53,742 bases of DNA from Pseudomonadota bacterium (GTDB taxonomy: Bacteria; Pseudomonadota; Alphaproteobacteria; 16-39-46): assembly GCA_018242545.1 (NCBI GenBank), contig JAFEBT010000005.1:1-53742 (forward strand), read 5' to 3'. Below are positions 17,621 to 27,002 of the stretch, one piece after another; the first letter of the stretch is position 1, and the number at the start of each line of letters is the position of its first letter. A model generated the notes under the pieces. It searched no databases. It was not told the origin of the DNA and saw only the letters and a list, made by a program, of their open reading frames with translations. A program made the translations under genes and the position numbers.

Positions 17621-18121
17621 ATGCGTAGGATGATGTCTCCTTCTCGAATTTTAGAAAACACTTTTTTAGAAGATAATTTGATAGATTCTCCCTTTTTAGA
17701 GAGTCAAGAACGCCAAAATGAATTTTTTAAAACGGCTTCGAAGGATGTTTTTTATGAAGATGTTTCTCATGAAACTCTTTTTTTTGAAGAACAGTCTGAT
17801 TTATGTGTTCATCATGTTCCTCCTTTTAATATAGAAAAAATTTCAAAGCATGCATATCGGCTTACGATTTTGATGCCAGGTGTGTCACTTGATAATATTC
17901 AAAGTAAACAAAAAAAAGATAAGATGATTATTTCTGTGACACCTTCTTCAAATTATTTTAATTTAAATGAAGGCTATGAGCTTATTCATTTTGGGATTTT
18001 TGACGTTTTAAAACCCAATTGTCCTTTTGAATTTCAAATTAATTTACCCCAAGGTATTGAGATTACAAAAAAAGCTCTGGAAGAAGGCCTTTTAAAAATA
18101 GACCTTCAACGCAAAGCATAA
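17621..18121 (+). CDS. Small heat-shock protein (Hsp20/alpha-crystallin)
   Basis: This 166-aa ATP-independent holdase should bind unfolding proteins. Residues 1-65 are a variable N-terminal arm with many Phe and Glu. The alpha-crystallin domain runs from about 68 to 165, with YRLTILMPGV, KMIISV, FEFQINLP and EEGLLKIDLQR; the last resembles the conserved GLL motif. The start could be ATG 17621 or 17630/17633; the ribosome site is unclear. A terminator overlaps the stop codon. It stands alone in an AT-rich region. Confidence 0.85.
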   Translation: MRRMMSPSRILENTFLEDNLIDSPFLESQERQNEFFKTASKDVFYEDVSHETLFFEEQSDLCVHHVPPFNIEKISKHAYRLTILMPGVSLDNIQSKQKKDKMIISVTPSSNYFNLNEGYELIHFGIFDVLKPNCPFEFQINLPQGIEITKKALEEGLLKIDLQRKA

Positions 18122-18155
18122 AGAAAAAGTTTCTTTATTTCTCTTTTTTATTTTA
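18118..18155 (+). terminator. Rho-independent terminator of hsp20
   Basis: ATAAAGAAA (18118-18126) and TTTCTTTAT (18130-18138) form a perfect 9-bp stem with loop AAG. TTCTCTTTTTTATTTT follows. The stem includes the hsp20 stop codon. Confidence 0.65.
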
Positions 18156-19109
18156 TAGGGTGGATTTTTCCGATTCTAAAACATCTTTGTTTGGGTTTAG
18201 ACGGGAAGAGCGTTCACGATAGAATTCATAACGCGCAACAAAAAGTGTGCTTGGAATAATAATTGCAGCGCCAATGACCGTAGAAAGTCCTGGAAATTCT
18301 TGAAAAAAAAGAAATCCAAAGAGGATAGAAATAACAAGTTCAAAATAACGAAAAGGGGCTAAAGCAGAAGCGTCCATTGCAGCAAAGGCTTTTAAAAGAC
18401 AAAAGAGAATTAAATTTCCACCAACACCTAAAATTGCAAGGACACCCAGTTGTTGAAAACTCGGCGTTGTCCATACAAAATATGTGGGAAAAGCGCTAAG
18501 AATTGTTGCAACGAAAGCTGAATAAAACAACATGCTGAGCATGCTTTCTTGAATAATAAATTTTTTATTAATAATATCAAGTGTTGCGAACATCAAAGAA
18601 GCGGCAACAAGGACAAGAGCAATCGGTTGGAATCCTATTTCTGTTGGATTTAAGACAGCAACAATTCCAAAAAAACCTGCAATTGTGGCAGCGCACCGTT
18701 GCCAACCAATTTGTTCCTTAAGGAAGATTCGGGCAAGAACTAAGATAAAGAGGGGAATTGAAAAATTTAAAACAGTAACGGTCGCAATTGGTACAATTGT
18801 AAGGCCATAGCACCAAAAGCTAATTCCAACAAACAGAAGGCTTCCGCGTATCACATGAACGAAGGGTCGAGAAGTTCTCCAGGAAGATTTTCCAAAATAG
18901 AGCATCACGGGAATTAAGGAAAGTGTTCCAAAGAAGAATCTCCAGAAGGTGATTTCTACACTGGGAAGATTTTGTCCGAGAAACTTCATAATGAGATCAT
19001 TAGAATTGCTAATGAGAAGACTTAAAATAAACCAAAAAATGCCCTTAAAATAAAGTGTTTTAAAAAAAGAAGGTTGTGTCTGTGGAATAAATGAATCCGT
19101 GTTGCTCAT
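18153..19109 (-). CDS. EamA/DMT-family transporter
   Basis: This 318-aa inner-membrane protein has ten hydrophobic segments in two homologous EamA halves (about residues 25-150 and 165-295). The half-repeat signature FWRFFFG...P and the second PFRYFELVISILFGFLFFQE are typical. Family members export amino acids or metabolites, and a rickettsial member imports S-adenosylmethionine. The substrate here is unknown. It is a monocistronic gene facing hsp20 convergently. Confidence 0.85.
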   Translation of the reverse strand: MSNTDSFIPQTQPSFFKTLYFKGIFWFILSLLISNSNDLIMKFLGQNLPSVEITFWRFFFGTLSLIPVMLYFGKSSWRTSRPFVHVIRGSLLFVGISFWCYGLTIVPIATVTVLNFSIPLFILVLARIFLKEQIGWQRCAATIAGFFGIVAVLNPTEIGFQPIALVLVAASLMFATLDIINKKFIIQESMLSMLFYSAFVATILSAFPTYFVWTTPSFQQLGVLAILGVGGNLILFCLLKAFAAMDASALAPFRYFELVISILFGFLFFQEFPGLSTVIGAAIIIPSTLFVARYEFYRERSSRLNPNKDVLESEKSTL

Positions 19110-19393
19110 ACAAAATCACCCCTTTGAAAGGTTAAAAAATTTTATTTCTTTTAAAAAAGTAAAAAGAAATAATCAAGATTCATGAGATAAAGATGAAGAA
19201 AACAAAAAGACTAAAGCTTAAAATTATTTAACATAGATTTAGGATCTTTTTGTCGCCATTCTCTTTAGCCGCATTTTTATAGCGTCCGCAATCTGAACAA
19301 TCAAATCAACGCTTCTTAACAAGAACGTAATCTAGTTTAAAAAAAAATCCAAGAAGAAAATTTCTTTTCAAAGAAAATTATTTAAATTTTAGC
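19110..19393. other. Intergenic, nothing firm
   Basis: On the minus strand, around 19230-19330, two frames of about 30 codons each look protein-like but start without ATG or ribosome site. They could be remnants of a lost gene. I assign nothing. Confidence 0.3.
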
Positions 19394-19425
19394 ATAAAAA
19401 ATCCTCGGAAAATTCATTCCGAGGA
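19394..19425 (-). terminator. Rho-independent terminator
   Basis: TCCTCGGAA (19402-19410) and TTCCGAGGA (19417-19425) form a perfect 9-bp stem with loop AATTCA. Read on the minus strand it is followed directly by TTTTTT (19396-19401). It ends the transcript of the small secreted-protein gene at 19468. Confidence 0.8.
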
Positions 19426-19467
19426 CATAAGAGATTTTTTGATAAAAAAACTATCTGCTATGGAGTG

Positions 19468-19883
19468 CTAGTGAAAATGTGCTGTGCTTAGGAGAGGAAG
19501 CTCCCCATGATGGGATATTACGTATTGGACATTTTCTTCTGTAACAGGCATTCCTGCAACTTGAAGAGCCATGGCGGCATCTATGTTTTCTACAGTAGTA
19601 CCTGAGCTCAAAAGAGAAACAAGGGCATCCCGTACTTGGGTATTTGGCTTGTGATGGATAAAGATTGCGATATTGGCAGCTGTAATAACGTGAGGATTAT
19701 GTTGTACAAGAGCATATGCAGCTTCCATTTCATCTGGATTGTCAGGATGAATAATGCCAGCTGCGATGGCGGCATGGTGTATTGTAGGATTTTCTTCATT
19801 ATTTATAGGGCATAGGCTACCCCAACAAACATAACAGTAGAAAAAACGGAGAGAATTACTAATTTTGAAAGATAAGGCTTCAT
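19468..19883 (-). pseudogene. Small exported helical protein, frameshifted after signal peptide
   Basis: ATG 19883 encodes a good signal peptide (MKPYLSKLVILSVFSTVMF, ending VAYA), then a TAA. One extra base in the CCC at 19808-19810 would join it to a frame that runs PINNEENPTIHHAAIAAG and on to the stop at 19468. The first ATG in that frame, at 19728, has no ribosome site and cuts the protein. The repaired product would be about 138 aa, with mature helices rich in Ala, His and Ile, family unknown. The start region is also duplicated (19861-19940). A proper terminator follows at 19394-19425, so the gene was once expressed. Confidence 0.65.
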
Positions 19884-19940
19884 ATTAAACTTCAGAAAAA
19901 AATAAAAATAAATTTTGAAAGATAAGTCTTCATATCAAAG
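19861..19940 (-). repeat. 50-bp-spaced duplication of the gene start
   Basis: The 29 bases from 19861 and from 19911 match except for about two or three positions. Each holds an ATG and the codons for MK(P/T)YLSK on the minus strand. The upstream copy (ATG 19933) has the better ribosome site, AAGGG 8 nt away, but encodes only a 13-residue peptide before TGA. A tandem duplication has therefore separated the ribosome site from the rest of the gene. Confidence 0.7.
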
Positions 19941-20023
19941 ACCCTTTTTATATTGTTAAAAACACTAAAATTCTAACAAGAACTTTTCTTAATTATTGCA
20001 AGAAAATTGAGCCCATAAAAAAT

Positions 20024-20680
20024 TTAAGAAGCAATATTTCTCTCAGGAAGACGTGTTAAAGGAACAAATTGGACAGGCAAAAGAGATTCTTTTACAAATC
20101 CTTGGTCTGTTCTCGTGATTTTAATAAGTGTTTGTTGAGAAGCGGATCCAAAAGGCATAAGAAGGCGCCCTTGGGGTTTTAATTGTTGAAGAAGCGGCTG
20201 AGGGATGTAATCTGCGGCAGCTGTTACGATGATAACATCAAAGAGACCGGCTTCTGGCCATCCAAAAGCGCCGTCTGCAATTTTTGAATGAATATTGCTA
20301 TAATGAAGTGTTTTGAAAAGAGCTTGTGCTTTCTTTTGAAGCAGAGGATGAATCTCTATCGTATAAACTTCTCGGCACAGAAGACTTAAAACCGCGGCGT
20401 TATATCCAGAGCCTGTACCAATTTCAAGGACGGTGTCTTCCTTGTGAACATTTGCATTTTCGATCATGTAAGCAACAATAAAAGGCTGTGAAATCGTCTG
20501 ATGACACTCAATGGGAAGAGGAGAATCTTCATAAGCAAGATGGGATTCAGAATTTGCAACAAATAAGTGGCGTGGGATATGGGTTAACGCCTTTAGAAGA
20601 GGTTGATTTTTAATGCCATGGTTTTTGAGACGTGCAACCATGTTAAGGCGTCTTTGTTCTTGAATCGGGTCATGCGGCAT
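20024..20680 (-). CDS. pcm: Protein-L-isoaspartate O-methyltransferase
   Basis: Pcm repairs isoaspartyl damage in ageing proteins using S-adenosylmethionine. This 218-aa protein has the family pattern QTISQPFIVAYMIE near residue 60, the SAM-binding loop LEIGTGSGYNAAVL, and the later blocks VYTIEIHP, DVIIVTAAADYIP and GRLLMPFG. Length is normal. It is transcribed alone, away from the Cys-rich gene upstream by about 80 nt. Confidence 0.92.
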   Translation of the reverse strand: MPHDPIQEQRRLNMVARLKNHGIKNQPLLKALTHIPRHLFVANSESHLAYEDSPLPIECHQTISQPFIVAYMIENANVHKEDTVLEIGTGSGYNAAVLSLLCREVYTIEIHPLLQKKAQALFKTLHYSNIHSKIADGAFGWPEAGLFDVIIVTAAADYIPQPLLQQLKPQGRLLMPFGSASQQTLIKITRTDQGFVKESLLPVQFVPLTRLPERNIAS

Positions 20681-20763
20681 AATTTCTTTCCCTTAAGTTA
20701 AGTTTAAAAAATTAAAAAAGAAGTTTATAGACACTAAAAAAATAGATTGAGTTCTAATATTAA

Positions 20764-21066
20764 TTAAAGTGGAAGATGTGGTCTTACAACAACGACAGCA
20801 GAGGTTGTTGTTTTTGTTTGGAGAGGAAGGCAAGTTGTGGGGCTAGGAAGGCGTCTCAAGCAGGAGCAACGTGAAGGTTTTTCAGTAGGGCGATCACAAG
20901 ACGGAGGAAGTATATCTCCTTCAGCACATTTTCCACCTACAGGAGAAACAACCACAAAGGACGTCTCTGAACAATCGTACGAGGGGTTTATTGCCAAAGC
21001 TGAGTAAGAAGTATTTCCTAATATCACAAGGATCAGGGAGAGATTTTTAAGTTGAAGTAACTTCAT
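20764..21066 (-). CDS. Small secreted cysteine-rich protein, unknown
   Basis: This 100-aa protein has a clear signal peptide (residues 1-25, ending SALA) and a mature part of about 75 aa with six cysteines, many prolines and a Val-rich end. AAGGAG precedes the ATG by 9 nt. Six cysteines suggest three disulfides, so a toxin-like or protease-inhibitor-like fold is possible, but I recognise no family. It may act outside the cell. The signal peptide is intact, unlike those of its two neighbours. Confidence 0.6.
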   Translation of the reverse strand: MKLLQLKNLSLILVILGNTSYSALAINPSYDCSETSFVVVSPVGGKCAEGDILPPSCDRPTEKPSRCSCLRRLPSPTTCLPLQTKTTTSAVVVVRPHLPL

Positions 21067-21409
21067 GATATAGTCTCCTTGAATCTATTATACGAAAAAA
21101 AAAGAGTATTAAAGAGATATATTTGAAAAGAATTTGTGCTTACCTCTTATAATTATTTATGACGCTTTTCAGCGTGTCAAGAACTTAATTTAGTATTGTA
21201 CCAGTTCACGTAAAATAAAGCTCGATAACGACCTGAAGGATTTGATCATATTGGTTAGAATGGGAATATGATACAAAGTATACAAAGGTTACAAATTGTG
21301 TTTAACAGCTTTTTCTTGTCTTAATTTGTCAATAGATGTATTTGATGAATGAGACGGTTTAGAAACATATTGAACGTATTCGAATGATTGGTTTAAGGAA
21401 ATCTATAAG
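21067..21409. other. Intergenic before ileS, nothing assigned
   Basis: No T-box, tRNA or reading frame is evident. A 5-bp hairpin ACGCT...AGCGT occurs at about 21163-21176. The ileS promoter presumably lies here. Confidence 0.4.
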
Positions 21410-24202
21410 ATGTTAAATTATAAAGAGACAGTATTCTTGCCCCAGACTTCTTTTCCCATGAAGGGAAATCTCCCTCTCCTTGAGCCTAAGATATTAGAAA
21501 TATGGCAAAATGAAAATCTTTATGAAAAAATCCAGGAAAGGTCTTCGGGAAAACCTTCCTACATTCTTCATGATGGTCCTCCTTATGCGAATGGGCATCT
21601 TCATATGGGGCATGCTCTTAATAAGATCTTAAAAGATATTATTTTAAAATTTTACCATCTTTATGGATATCGCGTGCCTTTTATCCCAGGATGGGATTGC
21701 CATGGTCTTCCTATTGAGTGGAAAATTGAAGAAGAATATCGTAAAAAGGGTCTTTCAAAAGAAGATATTACTGTTGAGGAATTTCGAGCAGAATGCAGAG
21801 CCTACGCTCAAAAATGGGTTTACATACAATCTCAAGAAGTTCAACGCTTGGGTGTTTTAGGGGATTGGAAGCATCCTTATATTACAATGGATTTTAAATC
21901 TGAAGCTTTGGTGGTTCAAGAAATCTTTACCTTCTTGAAAAAGGGCTTACTTTATAGGGGGGTGCGACCTGTTTTTTGGTCTGTTGTAGAAAAAACGGCT
22001 TTAGCAGAGGCTGAGGTAGAGTACCATGATCATGTTTCGCCAAGTATTTATGTAGCGTTTTCTGTTTCAAAATCAAAAAATGATCTCTTTAATCAGAACA
22101 CCTCTGTTGTTATTTGGACTACAACGCCATGGACATTGCCTGGAAATAGAGCCGTTGCATATGGAGAAGAGATAGACTATGTGCTTTTTGAAGAAGAAAA
22201 TGGGCAGCGTTATATTATCGGAAAAGATCTTCTTCAAAATTTTCAGGAAAAAACCAATAAGCACGGAAAAGTTCTCAAAACATTTAAAGGACATGATTTA
22301 AAAGACGTTTTTGTAAAACATCCCCTTTATAATCTTGGCTATCCTTTCGAGGTCCCTCTCTTGCCAGGTGACCATGTCACAACAGCTCAAGGAACAGGAC
22401 TTGTGCATATTGCACCCGGTCATGGAGAAGAAGATTTTAATGTGGGCAAGAAATTTGGATTGGAGATTCCAGAAACGGTTGGGGGAGATGGATATTTTTA
22501 TGCCCATGTTCCTCTTTTTAAGGGAGAGCATGTTTTTAAAGTAAATCCAAAAGTTATTGAAGCCCTTGAGAAAGAACGAGCACTTCTTTATGCAGAAACC
22601 CTAAAACATAGTTTTCCCCATTCTTGGAGATCTAAAGCGCCTCTTATTTTTAGGACAACACCTCAATGGTTTATTAGTCTAGATAAAGATGGACTTCGTC
22701 AGCGTGCTCTCAATTTGATTGATCATGACGTTCGGTGGATTCCTGCTCTTGGAAAAAACAGAATAAGATCGATGGTTGAAAACAGGCCTGATTGGTGTTT
22801 GTCGAGACAACGTACCTGGGGTGTGCCAATTGCCATTTTTACAAATATTCAAACAGGAGAAACCTTAAATGATCCTCGAGTCAATGAGCGTATTTTGTCA
22901 GCGATTGAAGCTGAAGGAGGAGACGCTTGGTATAAGGGAGATCCGCGGCGCTTTTTAGAGGGCCTTTATGAAAAGGATCTTTATGAGCCTGTTATGGACT
23001 GCGTAGATGTGTGGTTCGATAGTGGATCTTCCCATTCTTATGTCTTGGAACAACGCGAGGGATTGTATAGCCCCGCAGATCTTTATGTTGAAGGGTCTGA
23101 CCAACATCGTGGATGGTTTCAAAGCTCTCTCCTTGAAGCTTGTGGCACCCGTAACCATGCTCCTTTTAAGACAGTTTTAACCCATGGATTTGTTTTAGAT
23201 GAAAAGGGATATAAGATGTCGAAATCCTTGGGGAATACAATTCTTCCTCAAAAAATTATTGATGAAATGGGAGCAGATATTTTAAGACTATGGGTTGTGA
23301 ACTCCGATTATAGTGAAGATCTGAGGGTTGGTGTTGGCATTTTGAAGCATCAACAAGAAATCTATCGAAGGTTCCGAAATACATTACGTTATCTTTTGGG
23401 AGCTCTCAAAGGCTTTTCAGATAAAGAGAAAGTAACCTTTGAAGATATGGGGCCTTTAGAACGTTATATCTTACATCGACTTTATGAGCTTGAGGAATTG
23501 GCACAGAAAACACGTGAAACTTTTGACTTTCATCGTTTTTATACAGAGCTCCATACCTTTATTTCTTCTGATTTATCAGCCTTTTATTTTGATATCCGAA
23601 AAGATGTTCTTTATTGTGATTCACGGATGTCCTTAAAGCGGCGCTCTGTTCGAACCGTGATGGATATTCTTTTTAACAGGCTTTTACTTTGGATTGCTCC
23701 TGTCTTGAGTTTTACGGCAGAAGAAGCTTTTAAAAGTCGAAAAGAGACGGAAGAAAGCATCTTTTTAGAAGAAATGCCTAAAATCTCAAAAGAATGGAAA
23801 AATAAAAACCTTGGTCTAACTTGGAAAGATCTTAGAAATTTAAGACGGGTTTTAACAGGAGCTCTTGAGCTTGAACGCTCAAAAGGAACATTGGGATCAA
23901 GCTTAGAAGCAAATTTAATCATCTATATCGGAAATGAAAGAATTTCCCTTTTTAAAGAGATCGACCTTGCCGAATTTGCTATTGTTTCAGAGGCTTCTCT
24001 TGTAGAAGGAGCAATTCCTGAAGATGCTTTTACGTTGCCAGATGTTCCAGGAATTGGCGTCCACGTTCTTTTAAGTGATCATCAAAAATGTGAAAGATGT
24101 TGGAAAATGTCTCCTGATGTTGGGACAAGCGAAAATCATCCAAAAATTTGTACACGATGTGCAGAAGCTGTAGAAATTTATTTAAAACAAGAAGATGCTT
24201 AA
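21410..24202 (+). CDS. ileS: Isoleucyl-tRNA synthetase
   Basis: This 930-aa class I synthetase charges tRNA-Ile. The HIGH-type motif is in GPPYANGHLHMGHAL, the KMSKS loop is YKMSKSLGN, and the WCLSRQR block and editing domain lie between. The C-terminus keeps the zinc knuckle CERCW and CTRCAE, so it is the bacterial type with the zinc tail. The ribosome site AAGGA is 11-12 nt before the ATG. lspA follows after 24 nt, the usual ileS-lspA order. Confidence 0.95.
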   Translation: MLNYKETVFLPQTSFPMKGNLPLLEPKILEIWQNENLYEKIQERSSGKPSYILHDGPPYANGHLHMGHALNKILKDIILKFYHLYGYRVPFIPGWDCHGLPIEWKIEEEYRKKGLSKEDITVEEFRAECRAYAQKWVYIQSQEVQRLGVLGDWKHPYITMDFKSEALVVQEIFTFLKKGLLYRGVRPVFWSVVEKTALAEAEVEYHDHVSPSIYVAFSVSKSKNDLFNQNTSVVIWTTTPWTLPGNRAVAYGEEIDYVLFEEENGQRYIIGKDLLQNFQEKTNKHGKVLKTFKGHDLKDVFVKHPLYNLGYPFEVPLLPGDHVTTAQGTGLVHIAPGHGEEDFNVGKKFGLEIPETVGGDGYFYAHVPLFKGEHVFKVNPKVIEALEKERALLYAETLKHSFPHSWRSKAPLIFRTTPQWFISLDKDGLRQRALNLIDHDVRWIPALGKNRIRSMVENRPDWCLSRQRTWGVPIAIFTNIQTGETLNDPRVNERILSAIEAEGGDAWYKGDPRRFLEGLYEKDLYEPVMDCVDVWFDSGSSHSYVLEQREGLYSPADLYVEGSDQHRGWFQSSLLEACGTRNHAPFKTVLTHGFVLDEKGYKMSKSLGNTILPQKIIDEMGADILRLWVVNSDYSEDLRVGVGILKHQQEIYRRFRNTLRYLLGALKGFSDKEKVTFEDMGPLERYILHRLYELEELAQKTRETFDFHRFYTELHTFISSDLSAFYFDIRKDVLYCDSRMSLKRRSVRTVMDILFNRLLLWIAPVLSFTAEEAFKSRKETEESIFLEEMPKISKEWKNKNLGLTWKDLRNLRRVLTGALELERSKGTLGSSLEANLIIYIGNERISLFKEIDLAEFAIVSEASLVEGAIPEDAFTLPDVPGIGVHVLLSDHQKCERCWKMSPDVGTSENHPKICTRCAEAVEIYLKQEDA

Positions 24203-24226
24203 AAAAGAGGAAAAGAGAGCAATAAA

Positions 24227-24742
24227 ATGACAGAGAAAACAGGGATAAACCCTCCTCATAAATACCCAAATGAAGCCCTTATTTGGAGCCTTTTTTTAGG
24301 GTCCTTTTTACCAATTCTTATTTTAGATCAATGCATGAAGATAAAAGTTTTAGAGTTGTTAAAAAAAGGCTTTTTTAAAGAACCTATAACGTCCTTTTTT
24401 AATATTGTGGAACGTTGGAATAGGGGAATTAGCTTTGGAATGTTGGGAGAGCAAAATCTTTCTCCTTATGTGTTTGTTTTTTTAACAGGAATAATTTGTC
24501 TTTTTCTTTTTGTTTGGTTTTTAAAAGAAAAAACGCCTCTTATGGCTGTTTCCTTAGGTCTTATTATAGGAGGAGCTTTGAGCAATGCATATGATCGATT
24601 GACAATTGGGGCCGTTTTTGATTTTTTAGAGTTTCATATATCACGCTATTATTGGCCAGCATTTAATTTGGCAGATAGCACAATTGTTTTAGGAGTAGGC
24701 TTGCTTTTTCTTAAAAGCCTCATTAAAACAAAACAAGAGTAA
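24227..24742 (+). CDS. lspA: Lipoprotein signal peptidase (signal peptidase II)
   Basis: LspA is an inner-membrane aspartyl protease that removes signal peptides from diacylated prolipoproteins. This 171-aa protein has four hydrophobic segments and the family blocks NRGISFGM, the catalytic Asp of NAYDRL and the second of FNLADS. The N-terminal 20 residues before the first membrane segment are slightly long. It sits between ileS and a lipoprotein gene that would be its substrate. Confidence 0.94.
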   Translation: MTEKTGINPPHKYPNEALIWSLFLGSFLPILILDQCMKIKVLELLKKGFFKEPITSFFNIVERWNRGISFGMLGEQNLSPYVFVFLTGIICLFLFVWFLKEKTPLMAVSLGLIIGGALSNAYDRLTIGAVFDFLEFHISRYYWPAFNLADSTIVLGVGLLFLKSLIKTKQE

Positions 24743-24777
24743 AGACCTTTTATGCCACAAATGGATAGGAATTAAAA

Positions 24778-25350
24778 ATGCGTCAATGGTTAATCCTAAG
24801 TCTTGCTGCTGCGAGCATTATATTAACAGGATGTGATGATGTGCGAAAGACATTAGGGCTTGAGAGAGATCCCCCTGATGAATTCTCTGTCGTGTCCCGG
24901 GCCCCCATTTCTTTGCCTCCAGACTTTAATTCCTTGCCGACACCTCAAACGCCAAAGCATGGTCATGACACAAAGAATTATGTTCTCGGGGCCCCTGATA
25001 AACGACCGCAAGAAGAAAGCCCTCAAATCAAAGCTCAGAAAACAATTCTAGGTCACTCTCCTTCTCAAGCTCTTTCTCAAAAAGGAAAACTTACACCTGG
25101 TGAGAAAGCTTTCATTGCACATATTGATCAGAGCCTCAAAACGCAAGGTATTACACGGGAATCAATTCCAGATGTTCGTGCAGCCGTTGATCAAGAAACA
25201 CATTTTCAGACGAATAATGAAAAGACTTGGGTTAAGGAGCTTTTATTCTGGCAAAAAGATGCGGCTCATAAAAAAGAAGCCTTAAATGCTTCTGAAGAAT
25301 ATCAGAAACTTCATGGGACTCTGCCAGGGGAAGATGCTGTTACGCAATAA
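24778..25350 (+). CDS. DUF3035 lipoprotein
   Basis: This 190-aa lipoprotein has the signal MRQWLILSLAAASIILTGC with Cys at 19. The following block, with GLERDPPDEFSVVSRAP and LPPDF, is the DUF3035 signature. The family is common in alphaproteobacteria directly behind lspA, and its role is unknown; an envelope-assembly role is possible from context. The rest is polar and low in hydrophobics. The 36-nt gap from lspA and 24 nt to pgi suggest one transcript. Confidence 0.87.
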   Translation: MRQWLILSLAAASIILTGCDDVRKTLGLERDPPDEFSVVSRAPISLPPDFNSLPTPQTPKHGHDTKNYVLGAPDKRPQEESPQIKAQKTILGHSPSQALSQKGKLTPGEKAFIAHIDQSLKTQGITRESIPDVRAAVDQETHFQTNNEKTWVKELLFWQKDAAHKKEALNASEEYQKLHGTLPGEDAVTQ

Positions 25351-25374
25351 ATTTTTAGTTAAGGCTTGTGTTTT

Positions 25375-26679
25375 ATGATCAATCAAGATATTTCAGGTTT
25401 ATTTCAAACTGGAAAAGAGCATGTTGGGCTCCATAAAATTGATCTTGAACGTTCCATACTTCAAGTCTCTCGTGTTTCAGAAAAATTGCGCGAAAACATT
25501 GTCCAAAATGTTTATCCTTTTCTCACAAGTGTTCAAGAAACGGAAGATGTTAAGCGTTTACTTCCTATCCTTAAACGCTTTTCTGAGAATCTTGAGACGA
25601 TTATTGTTCTTGGAACGGGAGGATCATCCCTCGGAGGACAGACAGTTACAGCGCTTCGCGATGGAGGAGTGGGCTTTCATTTTGCGCATCCTTCGCTTTA
25701 TTTTCTTGAAAATGTTGATCCTTATACATTAAATCTTTTGATCAATCATGTGAATCTTGAAAAGACAGGGCTTCTGGTGATTTCAAAATCAGGAACGACC
25801 TCAGAAACACTTGCGCAAGTTTTAACCTGTGAAAAACTTTGGGCCCAACAGAATCTTTCTCCTTTTTTTATTAAAAATACACTTGTTGTCACTGAACCTA
25901 AATCAAGTCCGCTCAGAAGATTCGCACAATATCTTGGAATTTTATGCTTGGATCATGATCCTAAAGTTGGAGGACGGTTTTCAGTTTTTTCTCTTGTGGG
26001 ACTTATTCCTTTAATTTGTGCAAATTTGGATCCTCTTAAATTAAGACGCGGTGGTTACCAAGTTCTTGAAAAGTTTTTAACGAAGAGCGTTACTGAATCA
26101 ACGCCAGCATTAGGGGCAGCCGCACTTTATGCTTTAATGATGGAGCGGGGCATCACACAAACCGTTTTAATGCCTTATGTTGACCGTTTAGCGCCTTTTG
26201 GGCTTTGGTTTCGTCAACTTTGGGCAGAAAGCCTTGGAAAAGATGGCATTGGACAAACCCCCATACGCGCGATGGGAACTGTCGATCAACATTCCCAACT
26301 TCAGCTTTATTTAGATGGGCCCAAGGATAAGGTCTTTACGCTTCTTGGACTTGAAGGAAAAACAGCTTTTGAGGATAAAGTACTTTTAAGCTCAAAAGAT
26401 CATGAGCTTGATTATTTAGATGGGATGTCTTTAGGATCTCTTTTAAAAGCTGAAGAGCATGCAACCTTTCAGAGTCTTCTTCAGAAAGGATGCCCGGTGC
26501 GGCGCATTTCTTTTAACAGATTGGATGAAGAGGTTTTAGGGGAGCTCTTTATGCATTTTATGCTTGAGACGCTTTTAATGGGAATACTCTTAAAAATAGA
26601 TCCTTTAACGCAGCCAGCAGTTGAAGAAATAAAGAGGCTGACAAAGGTGTATCTGACAGAAGCCAAGAAGGTTAAATAA
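25375..26679 (+). CDS. pgi: Glucose-6-phosphate isomerase
   Basis: Pgi converts glucose-6-phosphate and fructose-6-phosphate. The SIS-fold motifs are GTGGSSLGGQ, SKSGTTSET, VGGRFSVFS and GTVDQHSQLQLYLDG. The protein is about 434 aa, the short form seen in several alphaproteobacteria, against about 550 in E. coli. I start it at ATG 25375; an in-frame TTG 9 nt upstream is too close to AAGG to be a start. Confidence 0.92.
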   Translation: MINQDISGLFQTGKEHVGLHKIDLERSILQVSRVSEKLRENIVQNVYPFLTSVQETEDVKRLLPILKRFSENLETIIVLGTGGSSLGGQTVTALRDGGVGFHFAHPSLYFLENVDPYTLNLLINHVNLEKTGLLVISKSGTTSETLAQVLTCEKLWAQQNLSPFFIKNTLVVTEPKSSPLRRFAQYLGILCLDHDPKVGGRFSVFSLVGLIPLICANLDPLKLRRGGYQVLEKFLTKSVTESTPALGAAALYALMMERGITQTVLMPYVDRLAPFGLWFRQLWAESLGKDGIGQTPIRAMGTVDQHSQLQLYLDGPKDKVFTLLGLEGKTAFEDKVLLSSKDHELDYLDGMSLGSLLKAEEHATFQSLLQKGCPVRRISFNRLDEEVLGELFMHFMLETLLMGILLKIDPLTQPAVEEIKRLTKVYLTEAKKVK

Positions 26680-27002
26680 TTCCTAAAGTTCTCGATGTCG
26701 TTTCAAACCAACTTCAGAAAATAAATTTCGTAAATTCTTTTTGAGAAATATAACATTTCTATTGATTTTAAATAGTTTACTTCGTGAACCTCTGAAGTTA
26801 CTTCATTCAAGTGGTCTAATTTATGTGGATCACATTTTATTTGTACAATTTTCAGTCTTATCTTTGTTTAATTTCTAAGACGAATAAAGTATTAAGGTAT
26901 TTAGTGAAATCAAAAATGTCATCATTGAATTTAAAAGTTGAATATGCGATGGTCATATTAGGTTTTAAAAAAAGAATTATATGATCGGAAGGGATTTTAT
27001 TA
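26680..27002. other. Intergenic pgi-mutL, nothing assigned
   Basis: AT-rich, with no hairpin or frame I can support. The mutL promoter probably lies in its right half. Confidence 0.4.

Noticed and set aside
19226-19330. Coding remnant on the minus strand
   Set aside because: About 30 codons look protein-like in two different frames, too short and startless to assign.
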